Part shown: piece by piece, positions 48,032-57,103 of the stretch
Layout: each line of letters starts with the position of its first letter
Position numbering within the stretch: position 1 is the first letter of the stretch
From: Paraburkholderia sp.
Lineage (GTDB): Bacteria; Pseudomonadota; Gammaproteobacteria; Burkholderiales; Burkholderiaceae
Reading direction: 5' to 3'
DNA: 64,000 nt
Assembly (NCBI GenBank): GCA_031286755.1
Contig: JAITTX010000383.1
Location: 26,594-90,593 of the forward strand
Translations under genes and position numbers: made by a program
Notes under the pieces: generated by a model
Told to the model about the DNA's origin: nothing
The model's input: only the letters and a program-made list of their open reading frames with translations
Database searches by the model: none

Positions 48032-50428
48032 TCAGTCTCCATACGGTATCCAGATGTTCTTCACCTGCACGGCATGGCGCAGGAACGGCAATCCTGCGCC
48101 CGTCGGGTCGAACCAGTCAACCTGGCGCCCATAATCGACGAATGTGCGCTTCAGGTTGCCGACCGACTCGCGCTCCACCAGCGCCGCATCGCTGGCCGTC
48201 CCGAAGCACCAGAGCGCGTCCACGTCGTCGTGCTTCGCGAGCGCCGGCAACAGCGCCGCGCGCTCGCCCGTGACGATGTTCAGCGCGCCCGCGGGCACAT
48301 CCGAAGTCTCGACCACCTGATAAAAGTCCGTGGCCGCGAGCGGGCTCGCCTCGCTCGCCAGCGCCACCACGCGATTGCCCAGCGCGAGCGCCGGCGCGAG
48401 CAGCGAAACCAGCGCGAGCAGCGGCGCCTCGTCGGGGCAGGCAATGCCGATCACGCCCAGCGGCTCGTGCATCGCGAGCGCCACGCCGCGCAGCGGCGGC
48501 GTGTGCACGGCGCCGTCGAACTTGTCGGCCCAGGCGGCGTAGGTGAAGAGCCGGTCGATGGCCGCCTCCACCTCGCGTGTGGCGCCGTGCGCGTCGTGCC
48601 CCGCGCGGCGCGTTAGCTGCCGGGCGAATTCCTCGGCGCGCGCGGCGAGATTTTCCGCGAGATAGTAGAGCACCTGGGCGCGGCCGTGCGCGCTCATCTG
48701 CGTCCACTTGTGCGCGCCGCGCGCGGCGGCCACCGCGTCGCGCACGTCCTTGCGGCTGCCCGCGCCCACCTCGCCCACCCATGCGCCATCCGGCGCGTGG
48801 ACCGCGAGCGAATAGCCGCTGTCCGGGCGCACCTGCTTGCCGCCGATGAAAAGCTTCGCGGTCCGGTCGACGGAGCCGCTTGCGAGCGCGGCATCGTGTG
48901 CCGGCACCGGCGCTTCACGGCACACCTCGCGGCGCGCCGCGCGCATCGGCAGCTTGCTCCAGCCAGCCGGCTTCAGATACTCGAAAACACCCTCGCGCCC
49001 GCCCTCGCGCCCGAAGCCCGACTCGCGATAGCCGCCGAAGCCCACGCCCGCATCGAACAGGTTCGTCGCGTTGATCCACACCACTCCGCATTGCAGGCGC
49101 GGTGCGATATCGAGCGCGCGGCCGATGGTTTCGCTCCAGACGCTGGCCGCGAGACCGTAGCGCGAGTTGTTCGCGAGCGCCACGGCTTCCTCCGGCGTGC
49201 GAAAGCTCATGACCGCGAGCACGGGGCCGAAGATCTCCTCCTGCGCGAGCGTGGACGCCGGCGCCACGCCGGTCACGAGCGTGGGCGGATAAAAGCAGCC
49301 GCCCTCGGGCAGCGCGAGTTCCGCGGGCTGCCAGACCGTGCAGCCCTCGCGCCGGCCCGTCTCCACGAGCGACTCGATGCGCGCGAGCTGCACCGGGTCG
49401 ACGATCGCGCCGATATCGATGCCCTTGTCGAGCGAGTGGCCCACGCGCAGCGTCGCCATGCGCTGCCTGAGCTTGTCCAGAAAGCGCGCTTCAACGCCCT
49501 CCTGCACAAGCAGGCGCGAGCCCGCGCAGCACACCTGGCCCTGGTTGAACCAGATGGCGTCCACAACGCCCTCGACCGCGCCGTCGAGATCCGCGTCGTC
49601 GAACACGATGAACGGCGACTTGCCGCCCAGTTCGAGCGTGAGCGATTTGCCCGAGCCCGCCGTCACGGTGCGGATCTGGCGGCCCACCTCGGTCGAGCCG
49701 GTGAAGGCGATCTTGTCCACGCCGGGATGCTCGACGAGCGCGGCACCCGTGCGGCCGTCGCCGGTCACCACGTTGAGCACGCCCTTGGGCAGCCCGGCGC
49801 GATGGGCGAGCTCCGCGAACAGCAGCGCCGTGAGCGGCGTGTATTCGGCGGGCTTGAGCACCACGCAGTTGCCGAGCGCGATGGCGGGCGCGATCTTCCA
49901 CGCGAGCATCAGCAGCGGGAAATTCCACGGCACGATCTGGCCGATCACGCCCAGCGGCGACCAGCCCGCGAACTCGCTCTCCTGCAGTTGCGCCCACCCG
50001 GCGTGATGGAGGAAGTGGCGCGCGACCAGCGGCACGTCGATGTCGCGCGTTTCGCGGATCGGCTTGCCGTTGTCGAGCGCCTCCAGCACCGCGAACAAGC
50101 GGCTGTGCCGCTGCACCATGCGCGAGAGCGCATAGAGATGCCGCGCGCGCGCCGCGCCGCCTATCGCGAGCCATTCGGGCTGCGCCGCGCGGGCCGCCGC
50201 CACGGCCGCCGCCACGTCGCCGGCATCGCCCTGCGCCACGGCCGCGAGCACCTCGCCCGTGGCGGGCGCGCGAACCTCGAAGCGCTCGCCGCTCGCGCCC
50301 GGGTGCGAGGCGCCGTTGATGAAGTGCCCGAACGCGCCCTCGTGCTGCGCGAGCCAGGCGCGCACGGGCTGATCGTCCTCGGGGGCGGGACCGTAATCCA
50401 TCGTTTGAAAATACTCGGCTACGCTCAT
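48032..50428 (-). CDS. two-domain aldehyde dehydrogenase, ALDH16-like
   Basis: A 798-residue protein with a complete ALDH domain (about 35-490) joined to a shorter ALDH-like domain (about 520-798). The first has the Rossmann/substrate phrases GQIVPWNFPLLMLAWKIAPA, FTGSTEVGR, the general base in LELGGKSPF and a Cys-Cys pair near residue 300 (NQGQVCCAGSR). The second keeps LGVIGIACPDEAPLLALVSL but has no VCxAG-type catalytic cysteine and ends early. This is the architecture of the ALDH16 family. Lying 23 bp after deoC, it probably oxidises the acetaldehyde from the aldolase to acetate. Confidence 0.85.
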   Translation of the reverse strand: MSVAEYFQTMDYGPAPEDDQPVRAWLAQHEGAFGHFINGASHPGASGERFEVRAPATGEVLAAVAQGDAGDVAAAVAAARAAQPEWLAIGGAARARHLYALSRMVQRHSRLFAVLEALDNGKPIRETRDIDVPLVARHFLHHAGWAQLQESEFAGWSPLGVIGQIVPWNFPLLMLAWKIAPAIALGNCVVLKPAEYTPLTALLFAELAHRAGLPKGVLNVVTGDGRTGAALVEHPGVDKIAFTGSTEVGRQIRTVTAGSGKSLTLELGGKSPFIVFDDADLDGAVEGVVDAIWFNQGQVCCAGSRLLVQEGVEARFLDKLRQRMATLRVGHSLDKGIDIGAIVDPVQLARIESLVETGRREGCTVWQPAELALPEGGCFYPPTLVTGVAPASTLAQEEIFGPVLAVMSFRTPEEAVALANNSRYGLAASVWSETIGRALDIAPRLQCGVVWINATNLFDAGVGFGGYRESGFGREGGREGVFEYLKPAGWSKLPMRAARREVCREAPVPAHDAALASGSVDRTAKLFIGGKQVRPDSGYSLAVHAPDGAWVGEVGAGSRKDVRDAVAAARGAHKWTQMSAHGRAQVLYYLAENLAARAEEFARQLTRRAGHDAHGATREVEAAIDRLFTYAAWADKFDGAVHTPPLRGVALAMHEPLGVIGIACPDEAPLLALVSLLAPALALGNRVVALASEASPLAATDFYQVVETSDVPAGALNIVTGERAALLPALAKHDDVDALWCFGTASDAALVERESVGNLKRTFVDYGRQVDWFDPTGAGLPFLRHAVQVKNIWIPYGD

Positions 50429-50451
50429 GAATGTGATCTGCTCAGTGCGTT

Positions 50452-51489
50452 TCAGGCAACAGGGTGACGATGGAACGCCGAGTAGCGGCCGCTCACATGA
50501 TGTTCGAGCTGGCGCTCGATATCGGCCAGCAGACTCGACGCGCCGAAGCGGAACAACGCCGGTTCGAGCCAGGGCCGCCCCAGTTCCTCCTTCATGAGGA
50601 TCTGGTAAGCGAGCGCGGCCTTCGCGCTGGACACGCCGCCCGCGGGCTTGAAGCCCACCATCGCGCCGGTGCGCTCGCGATATTCGCGAATCATGCGCAC
50701 CATCACGAGCGAGACGTCGAGCGTGGCGTTGACGCCCTCCTTGCCCGTGGACGTCTTGATGAAATCGGCGCCCGCCATCATGCAAACCATCGATGCCTTC
50801 GCAACGTTCGACAGCACGCGGATATCGCCGGTAGCCAGAATCGCCTTCAGATGCGCGTCTCCGCAGGCTGCGCGGAACTCGCGCACTTCGTCGTAGAGCG
50901 CGCGCCAGTTGCCGGTGAGCACGTGCTCGCGCGTGATGACGATATCGATTTCCGCCGCGCCGTCGGCCACCGACGCCTCGATCTCCTTGAGCTTCAGCGC
51001 ATGCGGATTGAGCCCCGCCGGAAAGCCGGTGGACACCGCCGCGACGGGAATGCCGCTGCCCGCGAGCGCGTCCACGGCGGCGGCCACGAAACGGTGATAG
51101 ACGCACACCGCACCCGTCCTGATGGCCTCGGGCGCCATGCCGAGCGCGGCGAGCAGGTCGGCGCGCACCGGATGGCGCGCCTTCGCGCACAGGCGGCGCA
51201 CGCGGCCTTCGGTGTCGTCGCCGTTGAGCGTGGTGAGGTCGATGCAAGTGATGGCCTTGAGCAGCCATGCGGCCTGCGCGTCCTTCTTGACGGCGCGGCG
51301 CGTGCCGAGCGTGGCCGTGCGGCGCTCGACGGCGGATTGGTTGACGCGCAAGACGTCGAACCATGCCGTGTCGAACGGCGCGCCGGGATTGCGCGCCACG
51401 TGCGTGAGCGGCGCGGCGGACAGCGCGAGCGCCGGTTCGGCCTGCGCCCCGCGCAACACCACGAGCGAATTCGTTGAAGCTTCTGACAT
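50452..51489 (-). CDS. deoC: deoxyribose-phosphate aldolase
   Basis: A 345-residue class I aldolase that splits 2-deoxyribose-5-phosphate into glyceraldehyde-3-phosphate and acetaldehyde. The Schiff-base lysine is in GADFIKTSTGK and the second essential lysine in GFKPAGGVSSAKAAL. The start of the barrel is KAITCIDLTTLNGDDT and the proton-relay region EIDIVITREHVLTG. It is longer than E. coli DeoC (259) and nearer the eukaryote-type DERA length, with about 80 extra N-terminal residues. It is first in the operon. A promoter and inverted repeat lie just upstream. Confidence 0.92.
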   Translation of the reverse strand: MSEASTNSLVVLRGAQAEPALALSAAPLTHVARNPGAPFDTAWFDVLRVNQSAVERRTATLGTRRAVKKDAQAAWLLKAITCIDLTTLNGDDTEGRVRRLCAKARHPVRADLLAALGMAPEAIRTGAVCVYHRFVAAAVDALAGSGIPVAAVSTGFPAGLNPHALKLKEIEASVADGAAEIDIVITREHVLTGNWRALYDEVREFRAACGDAHLKAILATGDIRVLSNVAKASMVCMMAGADFIKTSTGKEGVNATLDVSLVMVRMIREYRERTGAMVGFKPAGGVSSAKAALAYQILMKEELGRPWLEPALFRFGASSLLADIERQLEHHVSGRYSAFHRHPVA

Positions 51490-51520
51490 AGGCTGGCGAG
51501 CGATTTTGTGCAATGCACAT

Positions 51521-51537
51521 CAAACCGTGATGGTTTG
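51521..51537. promoter_or_regulatory. inverted repeat in deoC operon leader, candidate DeoR site
   Basis: CAAACC and GGTTTG arms flank GTGAT, 32 bp before the deoC start and just downstream of the predicted transcription start. A repressor bound here would block elongation from the promoter at 51547-51575. Confidence 0.5.
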
Positions 51538-51546
51538 GTCGCACCC

Positions 51547-51575
51547 ATCCTATACCGATGAAATGATCGTGACAA
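51547..51575 (-). promoter_or_regulatory. candidate sigma-70 promoter of the deoC operon
   Basis: On the minus strand TTGTCA (51575-51570) is followed after 17 bp by TAGGAT (51552-51547). Spacing is optimal and both boxes are near consensus. It is the only clear promoter-like pair I found in the 373 bp before deoC. Confidence 0.5.
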
Positions 51576-51862
51576 CATCCGTTACGATCGTATCGTCGAT
51601 GGCGGACCTGGCTGCTGGCGGGTGGGTGGCGCCGTGAGGCGCGAGCGGGTGGAGGGAGGGCGGTGGACAGTTAGTTGCGAATGTGATTTCAACGGCATCG
51701 CCGGTGACGACTCGCAGCTCCTGCCCGACATTCATTTTTCTCGCGAACTACACACAAGTTGGGTGTTGCCACACGTAACTCCTGATCGCGACCGTCCTGA
51801 CAAGGTGTACTACCCTGTCAAGCACGGTGGCCGTGGCGCCTGCCAGCGCCCCCATCGCCCCA

Positions 51863-52837
51863 TCACGCGGCAACACTCACCCGCGACTCGTCGTTCATCG
51901 CAGACACCGCGGCCATTGCGGCAGCCGGTTCACGCGCATGGCCGCGCGCCGTGTAGCCCGAAGCCAGGTCGATAAACGCACGCACCCGTCCGGGAAGAAA
52001 GTCGCGGCTCGGATAGACCAGCGAGATTTGCATGCCCGTGTCGAGCGTGCGATACGCTTCGAGCAGGCGCACCAGCGCACTCGCGCGGATTTCACTTTCG
52101 ATCAGGCACTCGGGCAGCAGCGCGATGCCCGCTCCCGTCAGCGCCAGTTGCTTCTGCATCATCCGGTTGTCGACGACAAACGATTCGTGGACCCGCACGC
52201 GATGCTCCACGCCCTCAGCGCTGAAACCCCATCGCTTGTCCTTGCCGCGGGCCGCATGGCCAATCAGCCGGTGCGCGCCCAGATCGTCGGGCCGTTGCGG
52301 CGCCGCCGCGCGTGCCAGATAAGCGGGCGCGGCCACCGCCACGAGCCGCGAGTGAAGCAAGGCTCGCGAAACGTGCGTCACGGACGAGACCATTTCGTCG
52401 CTCAGGATACCCACGTCGAAGCGGCTCCCGAGCATATCGACTTCCGCTTCCGTGGACGTCACGCTCAGCGCAACATCGGGATAGCGCTCCCGGTATTCGG
52501 CAAAGAGCGAAGCAAAGCCCTGCTGCGCAAGCCCGCTCAGCATCACCACGCGCAGTTCGCCGGAAATTTCCGCCGATGCGCGCATGGCGCGCTCCTCCAC
52601 CATCGCGAGATTCGAAAGCAGCGCACGGCAACCCCGCGCGTATTGCGCGCCCACGTCGGTGAGAACCGTTCTTCGCGTGGAGCGTTGCAGCAGCTTGACA
52701 CCGAGATGCGACTCGAGGTCGTCCACGTAACGCGTTACGCGAGTGGGCGAGAGTTCGAGTTGTTGTGCGGCCTGGGAAAACTGCTGCGTGTCGACAACCT
52801 TGAGGAAGACCCGCATCGCGCTAAACAGATGATTCAC
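51863..52837 (-). CDS. LysR-family transcriptional regulator
   Basis: A 324-residue LysR protein. The HTH region is FLKVVDTQQFSQAAQQLELS followed by PTRVTRYVDDLESHLG, and the effector domain starts near residue 90 (SGELRVVMLSGLAQQG). The start is GTG 52837 with a G-run 4-9 nt upstream. The group with PTRVTRYVDDLE resembles single-effector regulators next to efflux or oxidoreductase genes. No obvious target lies next to it. The only gene upstream is the small secreted protein on the same strand. Confidence 0.88.
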   Translation of the reverse strand: MNHLFSAMRVFLKVVDTQQFSQAAQQLELSPTRVTRYVDDLESHLGVKLLQRSTRRTVLTDVGAQYARGCRALLSNLAMVEERAMRASAEISGELRVVMLSGLAQQGFASLFAEYRERYPDVALSVTSTEAEVDMLGSRFDVGILSDEMVSSVTHVSRALLHSRLVAVAAPAYLARAAAPQRPDDLGAHRLIGHAARGKDKRWGFSAEGVEHRVRVHESFVVDNRMMQKQLALTGAGIALLPECLIESEIRASALVRLLEAYRTLDTGMQISLVYPSRDFLPGRVRAFIDLASGYTARGHAREPAAAMAAVSAMNDESRVSVAA

Positions 52838-52912
52838 AATCCCCCCATGCGGGCGTTGGATATTCCTGGCGTGCCGGCCGGGGGCTTGCGGGGACCACTG
52901 GCAAAGGCTGGC

Positions 52913-53206
52913 TCAACTGCCGAAGTACAGCGTGCAGAAGCTTGCCGGACCGACACACGCCTGCTGCGTCGCGCCAGGATTGGTTTGACCGTTCTGAATA
53001 TGCGCGACTTCCGGCGTCGCGGTGGCCGCGCCGATGTGCGAGCCGCCCAAAGCGGGTTGCTGGACCTGGGCCACTTGCGTCACGCCGGCCGCTTCAGCAG
53101 CTTGACCTTGTGCTTGCTGGGCATTCGTTTGAGCCGATGCGGTCGAAATCGCACCAATAGTTGCAAGCAGGACGACCGAGAGGCGCAGCATGGATTGCTT
53201 CTTCAT
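52913..53206 (-). CDS. small secreted protein, unknown
   Basis: A 97-residue protein with a clear Sec signal (MLRLSVVLLATIGAISTASA, cut before QTNAQQ). The mature part is Gln/Ala/Gly-rich with two cysteines near the end (QQACVGPASFCTLYFGS) that could form a disulfide. AAGGAAT sits 9 nt before the ATG. I do not recognise a family. It lies 75 bp upstream of the LysR gene on the same strand. Confidence 0.65.
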   Translation of the reverse strand: MKKQSMLRLSVVLLATIGAISTASAQTNAQQAQGQAAEAAGVTQVAQVQQPALGGSHIGAATATPEVAHIQNGQTNPGATQQACVGPASFCTLYFGS

Positions 53207-53908
53207 TTTGTGAATTCCTTCAATATTGATTTACACGTCTTTATCGATTGCATGAACAGCGAAGAGCGAATCGATGGAGCGAATCATGAATTACGCATCC
53301 GATAAAGTCCAAGGAGAAATTTCGATCTATTCCATTAGGTAAACCGATAATATGGAATCTCCCGATATTGACAAAAACCTTTCAGCGAGGATTTTGTGTT
53401 TCATACATCATTTATCTTCCCGAACATATCGTGCGGATTTCATGGTATTACGCACGCGTGCATATGCACGCACAGGCGCCGGAATCGCCTTCGACTCACT
53501 CGCAATAGCGTCTCGCACACCGTCTTGATGGCTTCCATAAGCTAAACCGATCGTCGCTTTCGGAAATCCGTCTTGGACGCGATGGGCCGGAACGGGCACA
53601 ATTTCTCCCGTTGCAATCGAGTGAAACCCGAACCCCTTGTTCTGGTTCGTCGTAGCCCTGGTCAGATGGAAATGCGCGCCGCCAGGCTCACGATTCAATA
53701 ATGAAAATGGCGCGCCAGTGCTGGAAATGTCTGCAAGTACCTCTTTTTTCGTGTGGATCCCTTTTTTTCACACCGGCCTCCCCGTTACGCCTCCCGCCCC
53801 CGGCGCATGCCGCCCAGACCCGCGATGCGGCACTTTCCTCTGACGTAATCAGCCGCCCAGCGTCGTACGCCTGACGCATTCATCTGCCGTTTTGCCCAAG
53901 GATTTCCT
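53207..53908. other. 702-bp region without a confident gene, apparently AT-richer
   Basis: This stretch looks lower in GC than its surroundings, especially 53210-53430. A minus-strand frame (53408-53698, TTG start) reads 96 residues with phrases such as GFGFHSIATGEIVPVPAHRV and TIGLAYGSHQDGVRDAIASE. These look more protein-like than chance, but I know no family and see no ribosome site, so I do not call it. It may be a gene remnant. The end near 53909 should hold the FUSC operon promoter. Confidence 0.35.
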
Positions 53909-55981
53909 GTGCCGCATGCCTCTGCCGCATCGTTTCGGTTGCGCCATCCATTCACCATCGATTCTGGAAAGCTGTCTTTCTCGTTAAGCACTTTTCTCGC
54001 GGCAGCGCTTGTGCTTATTATCTCGTTCGCGGCAAGCCTGCCTCGGCCGTGGTGGGCGCTTTTGACCGTTTATGTCACCGCGCAGCCGATGGCGGGCGCA
54101 TTTCGGCCCAGAGTGATTTACCGTCTGGCGGGTATTATTACAGGCGCTTTCGTCACGATTCTGGTGGCGCCCAATTTGCAGAATTCCCCGCTGTTATTGG
54201 TTTTATGCCTCGCAATCTGGATTGGGCTTTGTATTTATCTGGCAGTGCTCGATCGCACGCCGCGGGCATTCCTGTTTCAAATGGCGGCATTCAGCTCCGC
54301 GGTCATTTGCTTTCCCTATCTGGATGACCCTTCGAATATCTTCACGACGACCATTTCGCGCGTCGAGGAAATGATGGTGGCCATTCTTTGCGTGACCATC
54401 GCGCACCGGATCCTGCGGCCCGTGGATATCCGCGAGGTCGTTCATGAGCGCGCGCGCTCGTTTCTGTCCGATGCGTGCCGCTGGACCGCCGAAGCGTTCG
54501 GCTCCCGCCATACCCGGCTCGAGTACGAGCACCGCCGCAAGCTCGCCGCCGACGTGACGGAGCTCGGCATGATGGCCGTGAACCTGCGCTACGACCCGCG
54601 CTTCGCCCATGCCACACGCGACACGGTGCGCGAATTGCAGCACCGGCTCGCGGTCCTGCTTTCGATTGCATCGGCGGCGGCCAATCGGCTCGACCAGTTG
54701 CGCGCGCTGAATGCCGTCGATGCCGAGACCGAGGCGCTAATCGGCGCGTTGATCGACAGCCTCGAAGCGCCCCAGGAGGTGGCCGAAACGCTCGACGCAG
54801 AACTGGTGGCGCGCTGCCGCGAACTGGCCGCGCAGCACTTGCGCAGCACCGAGTGGACTTCGTTGCTGGCCGCGAACCTGTTCGAGCGCACCGCCGAGTT
54901 CGTCGAGACCCTGCACATTGCGCGCGGCCTCGTGCGCGCTTTCGCCGAAGGCCGCCTCGACGAGCGGATCCAGAAGCACGTCGCAAACGGCATCGACGAC
55001 TTTCCGCTCGCGCGCGATCAAGGCGTGGCGCTGCTCGCCGGCGCCGCGATGACAACGGCCATCATGATCTATTGCGCCGTGTGGATCTTGCTCGCCTGGC
55101 CCAATGGCGCCGCGACCGCCGCGTTCGCGGCGCTGGTGACCTGTTCGTTCGCGACCCAGGACGACCCCGCGCCCGTGATCGGCCGGTACCTGATGGCGAC
55201 GCTCACCACCTTCCCGCTGGCCGCGCTCTATCTGTTCGTGATCCTGCCGCGCGTCGACGGCGCCGGCATGCTCATCGTCACGCTCGCGCCCGCGCTCGTG
55301 TGGATGGGCTACCTCCAGGCCGACCCCGCGCGCGCCGCGCGGGCGCTGCCCATGCTCTCGTGCTTCATCGTGGCAATGGGTTTTCTCGACCGCTTTCAGG
55401 CCGACTTCGCGGTGTTCGTGAACACGGGGCTCGCGCAGGTGGGGGGCATCGTCACCACGCTCGTCGTGACGAAACTCTTTCGCTCCGCCAACTCGCGCTG
55501 GAGCGCTGCGCGCATCGTGCGCCGGAACTGGGCCGATCTCGCCCAGCTCGCCGACCCCGCCCAGCCACTCGCCGCCCATGCGTGGACGGCCCAGGCCGTC
55601 GACCGTCTCGGCCAGGTGGCGGCGCGCATGGCGCTCGCGAGCGCCGACGACACGCTGCACGCCGCCGATGGCCTGAGCGACCTGCGCGTGGGACGCAACA
55701 TCATCCGCGCGCGCCAGGGTCTGGAAGAGCGCGACGCGCCGGTGCGCCTCGCGATCGAAACGGCGCTCGGCGAAGTGTCGGCGCTCTTTCGCGCGCAACT
55801 GGCAGCGCACCATCCGCTGCCCGGCAGCGATCGCTTGCTGGACGCGCTCGAGCGCGCCATCGACAGCGTCGCCAGCCAGCCCGCGCAGCGCGGCGACCCC
55901 ACGCTGATGGCGCTCGTCGGCATGCGCTGCAATCTTTTCCCGCATACACACACGTATTCACATGGAGCCGCCGCACGATGA
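53909..55981 (+). CDS. FUSC-family efflux protein, AaeB-like
   Basis: A 690-residue inner-membrane protein of the FUSC/aromatic acid exporter family. Two membrane blocks (about residues 25-165 and 370-520) of about six helices each are separated by a soluble domain. The phrases LPRPWWALLTVYVTAQPMAG and RPRVIYRLAGIITGAFVTI are typical of this exporter class. It starts at a GTG with AAGGA 6 nt upstream, and its stop overlaps the next gene by ATGA. With the DUF1656, HlyD and outer-membrane-factor genes it forms a pump for hydroxybenzoate-like or other aromatic acids, as known for AaeAB. Confidence 0.9.
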   Translation: MPHASAASFRLRHPFTIDSGKLSFSLSTFLAAALVLIISFAASLPRPWWALLTVYVTAQPMAGAFRPRVIYRLAGIITGAFVTILVAPNLQNSPLLLVLCLAIWIGLCIYLAVLDRTPRAFLFQMAAFSSAVICFPYLDDPSNIFTTTISRVEEMMVAILCVTIAHRILRPVDIREVVHERARSFLSDACRWTAEAFGSRHTRLEYEHRRKLAADVTELGMMAVNLRYDPRFAHATRDTVRELQHRLAVLLSIASAAANRLDQLRALNAVDAETEALIGALIDSLEAPQEVAETLDAELVARCRELAAQHLRSTEWTSLLAANLFERTAEFVETLHIARGLVRAFAEGRLDERIQKHVANGIDDFPLARDQGVALLAGAAMTTAIMIYCAVWILLAWPNGAATAAFAALVTCSFATQDDPAPVIGRYLMATLTTFPLAALYLFVILPRVDGAGMLIVTLAPALVWMGYLQADPARAARALPMLSCFIVAMGFLDRFQADFAVFVNTGLAQVGGIVTTLVVTKLFRSANSRWSAARIVRRNWADLAQLADPAQPLAAHAWTAQAVDRLGQVAARMALASADDTLHAADGLSDLRVGRNIIRARQGLEERDAPVRLAIETALGEVSALFRAQLAAHHPLPGSDRLLDALERAIDSVASQPAQRGDPTLMALVGMRCNLFPHTHTYSHGAAAR

Positions 55982-56202
55982 TCGAGGAAGTCCGCCTCTT
56001 TGGGGTCTATATGCCATCCGCCCTGTTCTGGGCGGTCATTGCGCTGGCCATCACGTTCCTGATGCGCGAAGCGTTGCTGCGCTTGCCGTTGCGCCGCCTG
56101 CTCTGGCATCCGGCGCTGATCGATCTGGCCGCGTTCTTCGCGCTCTGGTGGGGCATCACGCGCCTCGCCGACACCTGTTTCCCGCACGGTTTCATCTCCT
56201 GA
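55978..56202 (+). CDS. DUF1656 small membrane protein, AaeX-like
   Basis: A 74-residue protein with two hydrophobic helices (SALFWAVIALAITFLMREAL and LIDLAAFFALWWGITRLAD) opening with the DUF1656 phrase IEEVRLFGVYMP. It overlaps the FUSC gene by 4 bp and ends one base before the HlyD gene. This is the usual position of AaeX-type proteins, whose exact role in the pump is not established. Confidence 0.88.
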   Translation: MIEEVRLFGVYMPSALFWAVIALAITFLMREALLRLPLRRLLWHPALIDLAAFFALWWGITRLADTCFPHGFIS

Positions 56203-56203
56203 C

Positions 56204-57103
56204 ATGCAGCGATTCACCAGCTTTCTCCGCACCGCCCTGACCGTGGCCGTCATCCTGGGCATCCTCGGCGCGATCTACGCGCTGTGGATCCGCTATCAAA
56301 TCGAGCCGCTCACGCGCGACGGCAAGGTGCGCGCCGACATCGTGCCCATCGCGCCCGACATTAGCGGGCTCGTCACGGAAGTGCGCGTGCACGACAACGA
56401 AAAGGTCAAGCAAGGGCAGGTGCTGCTGGTGATCGACCCGTCGCGCTACCAGATCGCGCTCGCTCAGGCCAGCGCCAGTCTGCAGAGCGAGCAGGCCGAT
56501 TTCGACGAGGCCGTGCGCGAGGACCGGCGCAACCGCTCGATGCCCGATGTGGTCGCGACCGAATCGACGGAGCAAGGCACGGCGCGCGTGCAAAAGCTGC
56601 GCGCCGCGGTGGCGCAGGCGAAATCCGCGCGCGATCTCGCGGCGCTGAATCTCGAGCGCACGCTCGTGCGCGCGCCCGTCGACGGCACCGTGACCAACGT
56701 GGGCCTGTTGCCCGGCGTTTATCTCACCGCGGGCAAAGGCGCGATGGCGCTCGTCAGCCAGCAGTCGCTGCGCGTGGAAGGCTATTTCGAGGAAACCAAG
56801 CTGCCTGCCATTCATGTGGGCGACCCCGCGAGCGTCTATCTGATGGGCGTGGCGAGCCCGATCCGCGGCCACGTGCAAAGCATCGCGGGCGGCGTGCAGG
56901 ACCGCGAGCGCGAAGGCGGCGACGCGCAGCTCGCCAACGTGAACCCGTCGTTCACCTGGGTGCGCCTCGCGCAGCGCATTCCGGTGCGCATCGCCATCGA
57001 CTCGGTTCCGCCCGGCGTGCGTCTCGTGCCGGGCCAGACCGCCTCCGTGGAGATTCAGGCACGCTCGGGCGATGTCGTGGTGCGCCGGAGCCTGCCATGG
57101 TGA
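56204..57103 (+). CDS. HlyD-type membrane fusion protein, AaeA-like
   Basis: A 299-residue adaptor with one N-terminal span (about residues 6-28) and the biotinyl/lipoyl-like block ISGLVTEVRVHDNEKVKQGQ followed by VLLVIDPSRYQIAL. A short coiled coil and the barrel segment RAPVDGTVTNVGLLPGVYL complete it. The length matches AaeA (about 310). It starts one base after the DUF1656 stop and overlaps the outer-membrane factor by 7 bp. Confidence 0.93.
   Translation: MQRFTSFLRTALTVAVILGILGAIYALWIRYQIEPLTRDGKVRADIVPIAPDISGLVTEVRVHDNEKVKQGQVLLVIDPSRYQIALAQASASLQSEQADFDEAVREDRRNRSMPDVVATESTEQGTARVQKLRAAVAQAKSARDLAALNLERTLVRAPVDGTVTNVGLLPGVYLTAGKGAMALVSQQSLRVEGYFEETKLPAIHVGDPASVYLMGVASPIRGHVQSIAGGVQDREREGGDAQLANVNPSFTWVRLAQRIPVRIAIDSVPPGVRLVPGQTASVEIQARSGDVVVRRSLPW

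Larger units (their letters stand above)
51490..51862. other. intergenic region upstream of deoC
   Basis: 373 bp between deoC and the end of the upstream LysR gene. The deoC-proximal part holds the promoter and inverted repeat, plus overlapping ATCG-rich repeats near 51584-51602 (ACGATCGTATCGTCGAT). The remainder (about 51605-51862) shows no gene or structure I can defend. Confidence 0.4.

Noticed and set aside
53408..53698. Minus-strand 96-residue frame as a gene
   Set aside because: It has only a TTG start, no ribosome site and no known family, so it is recorded in the intergenic entry and not called.
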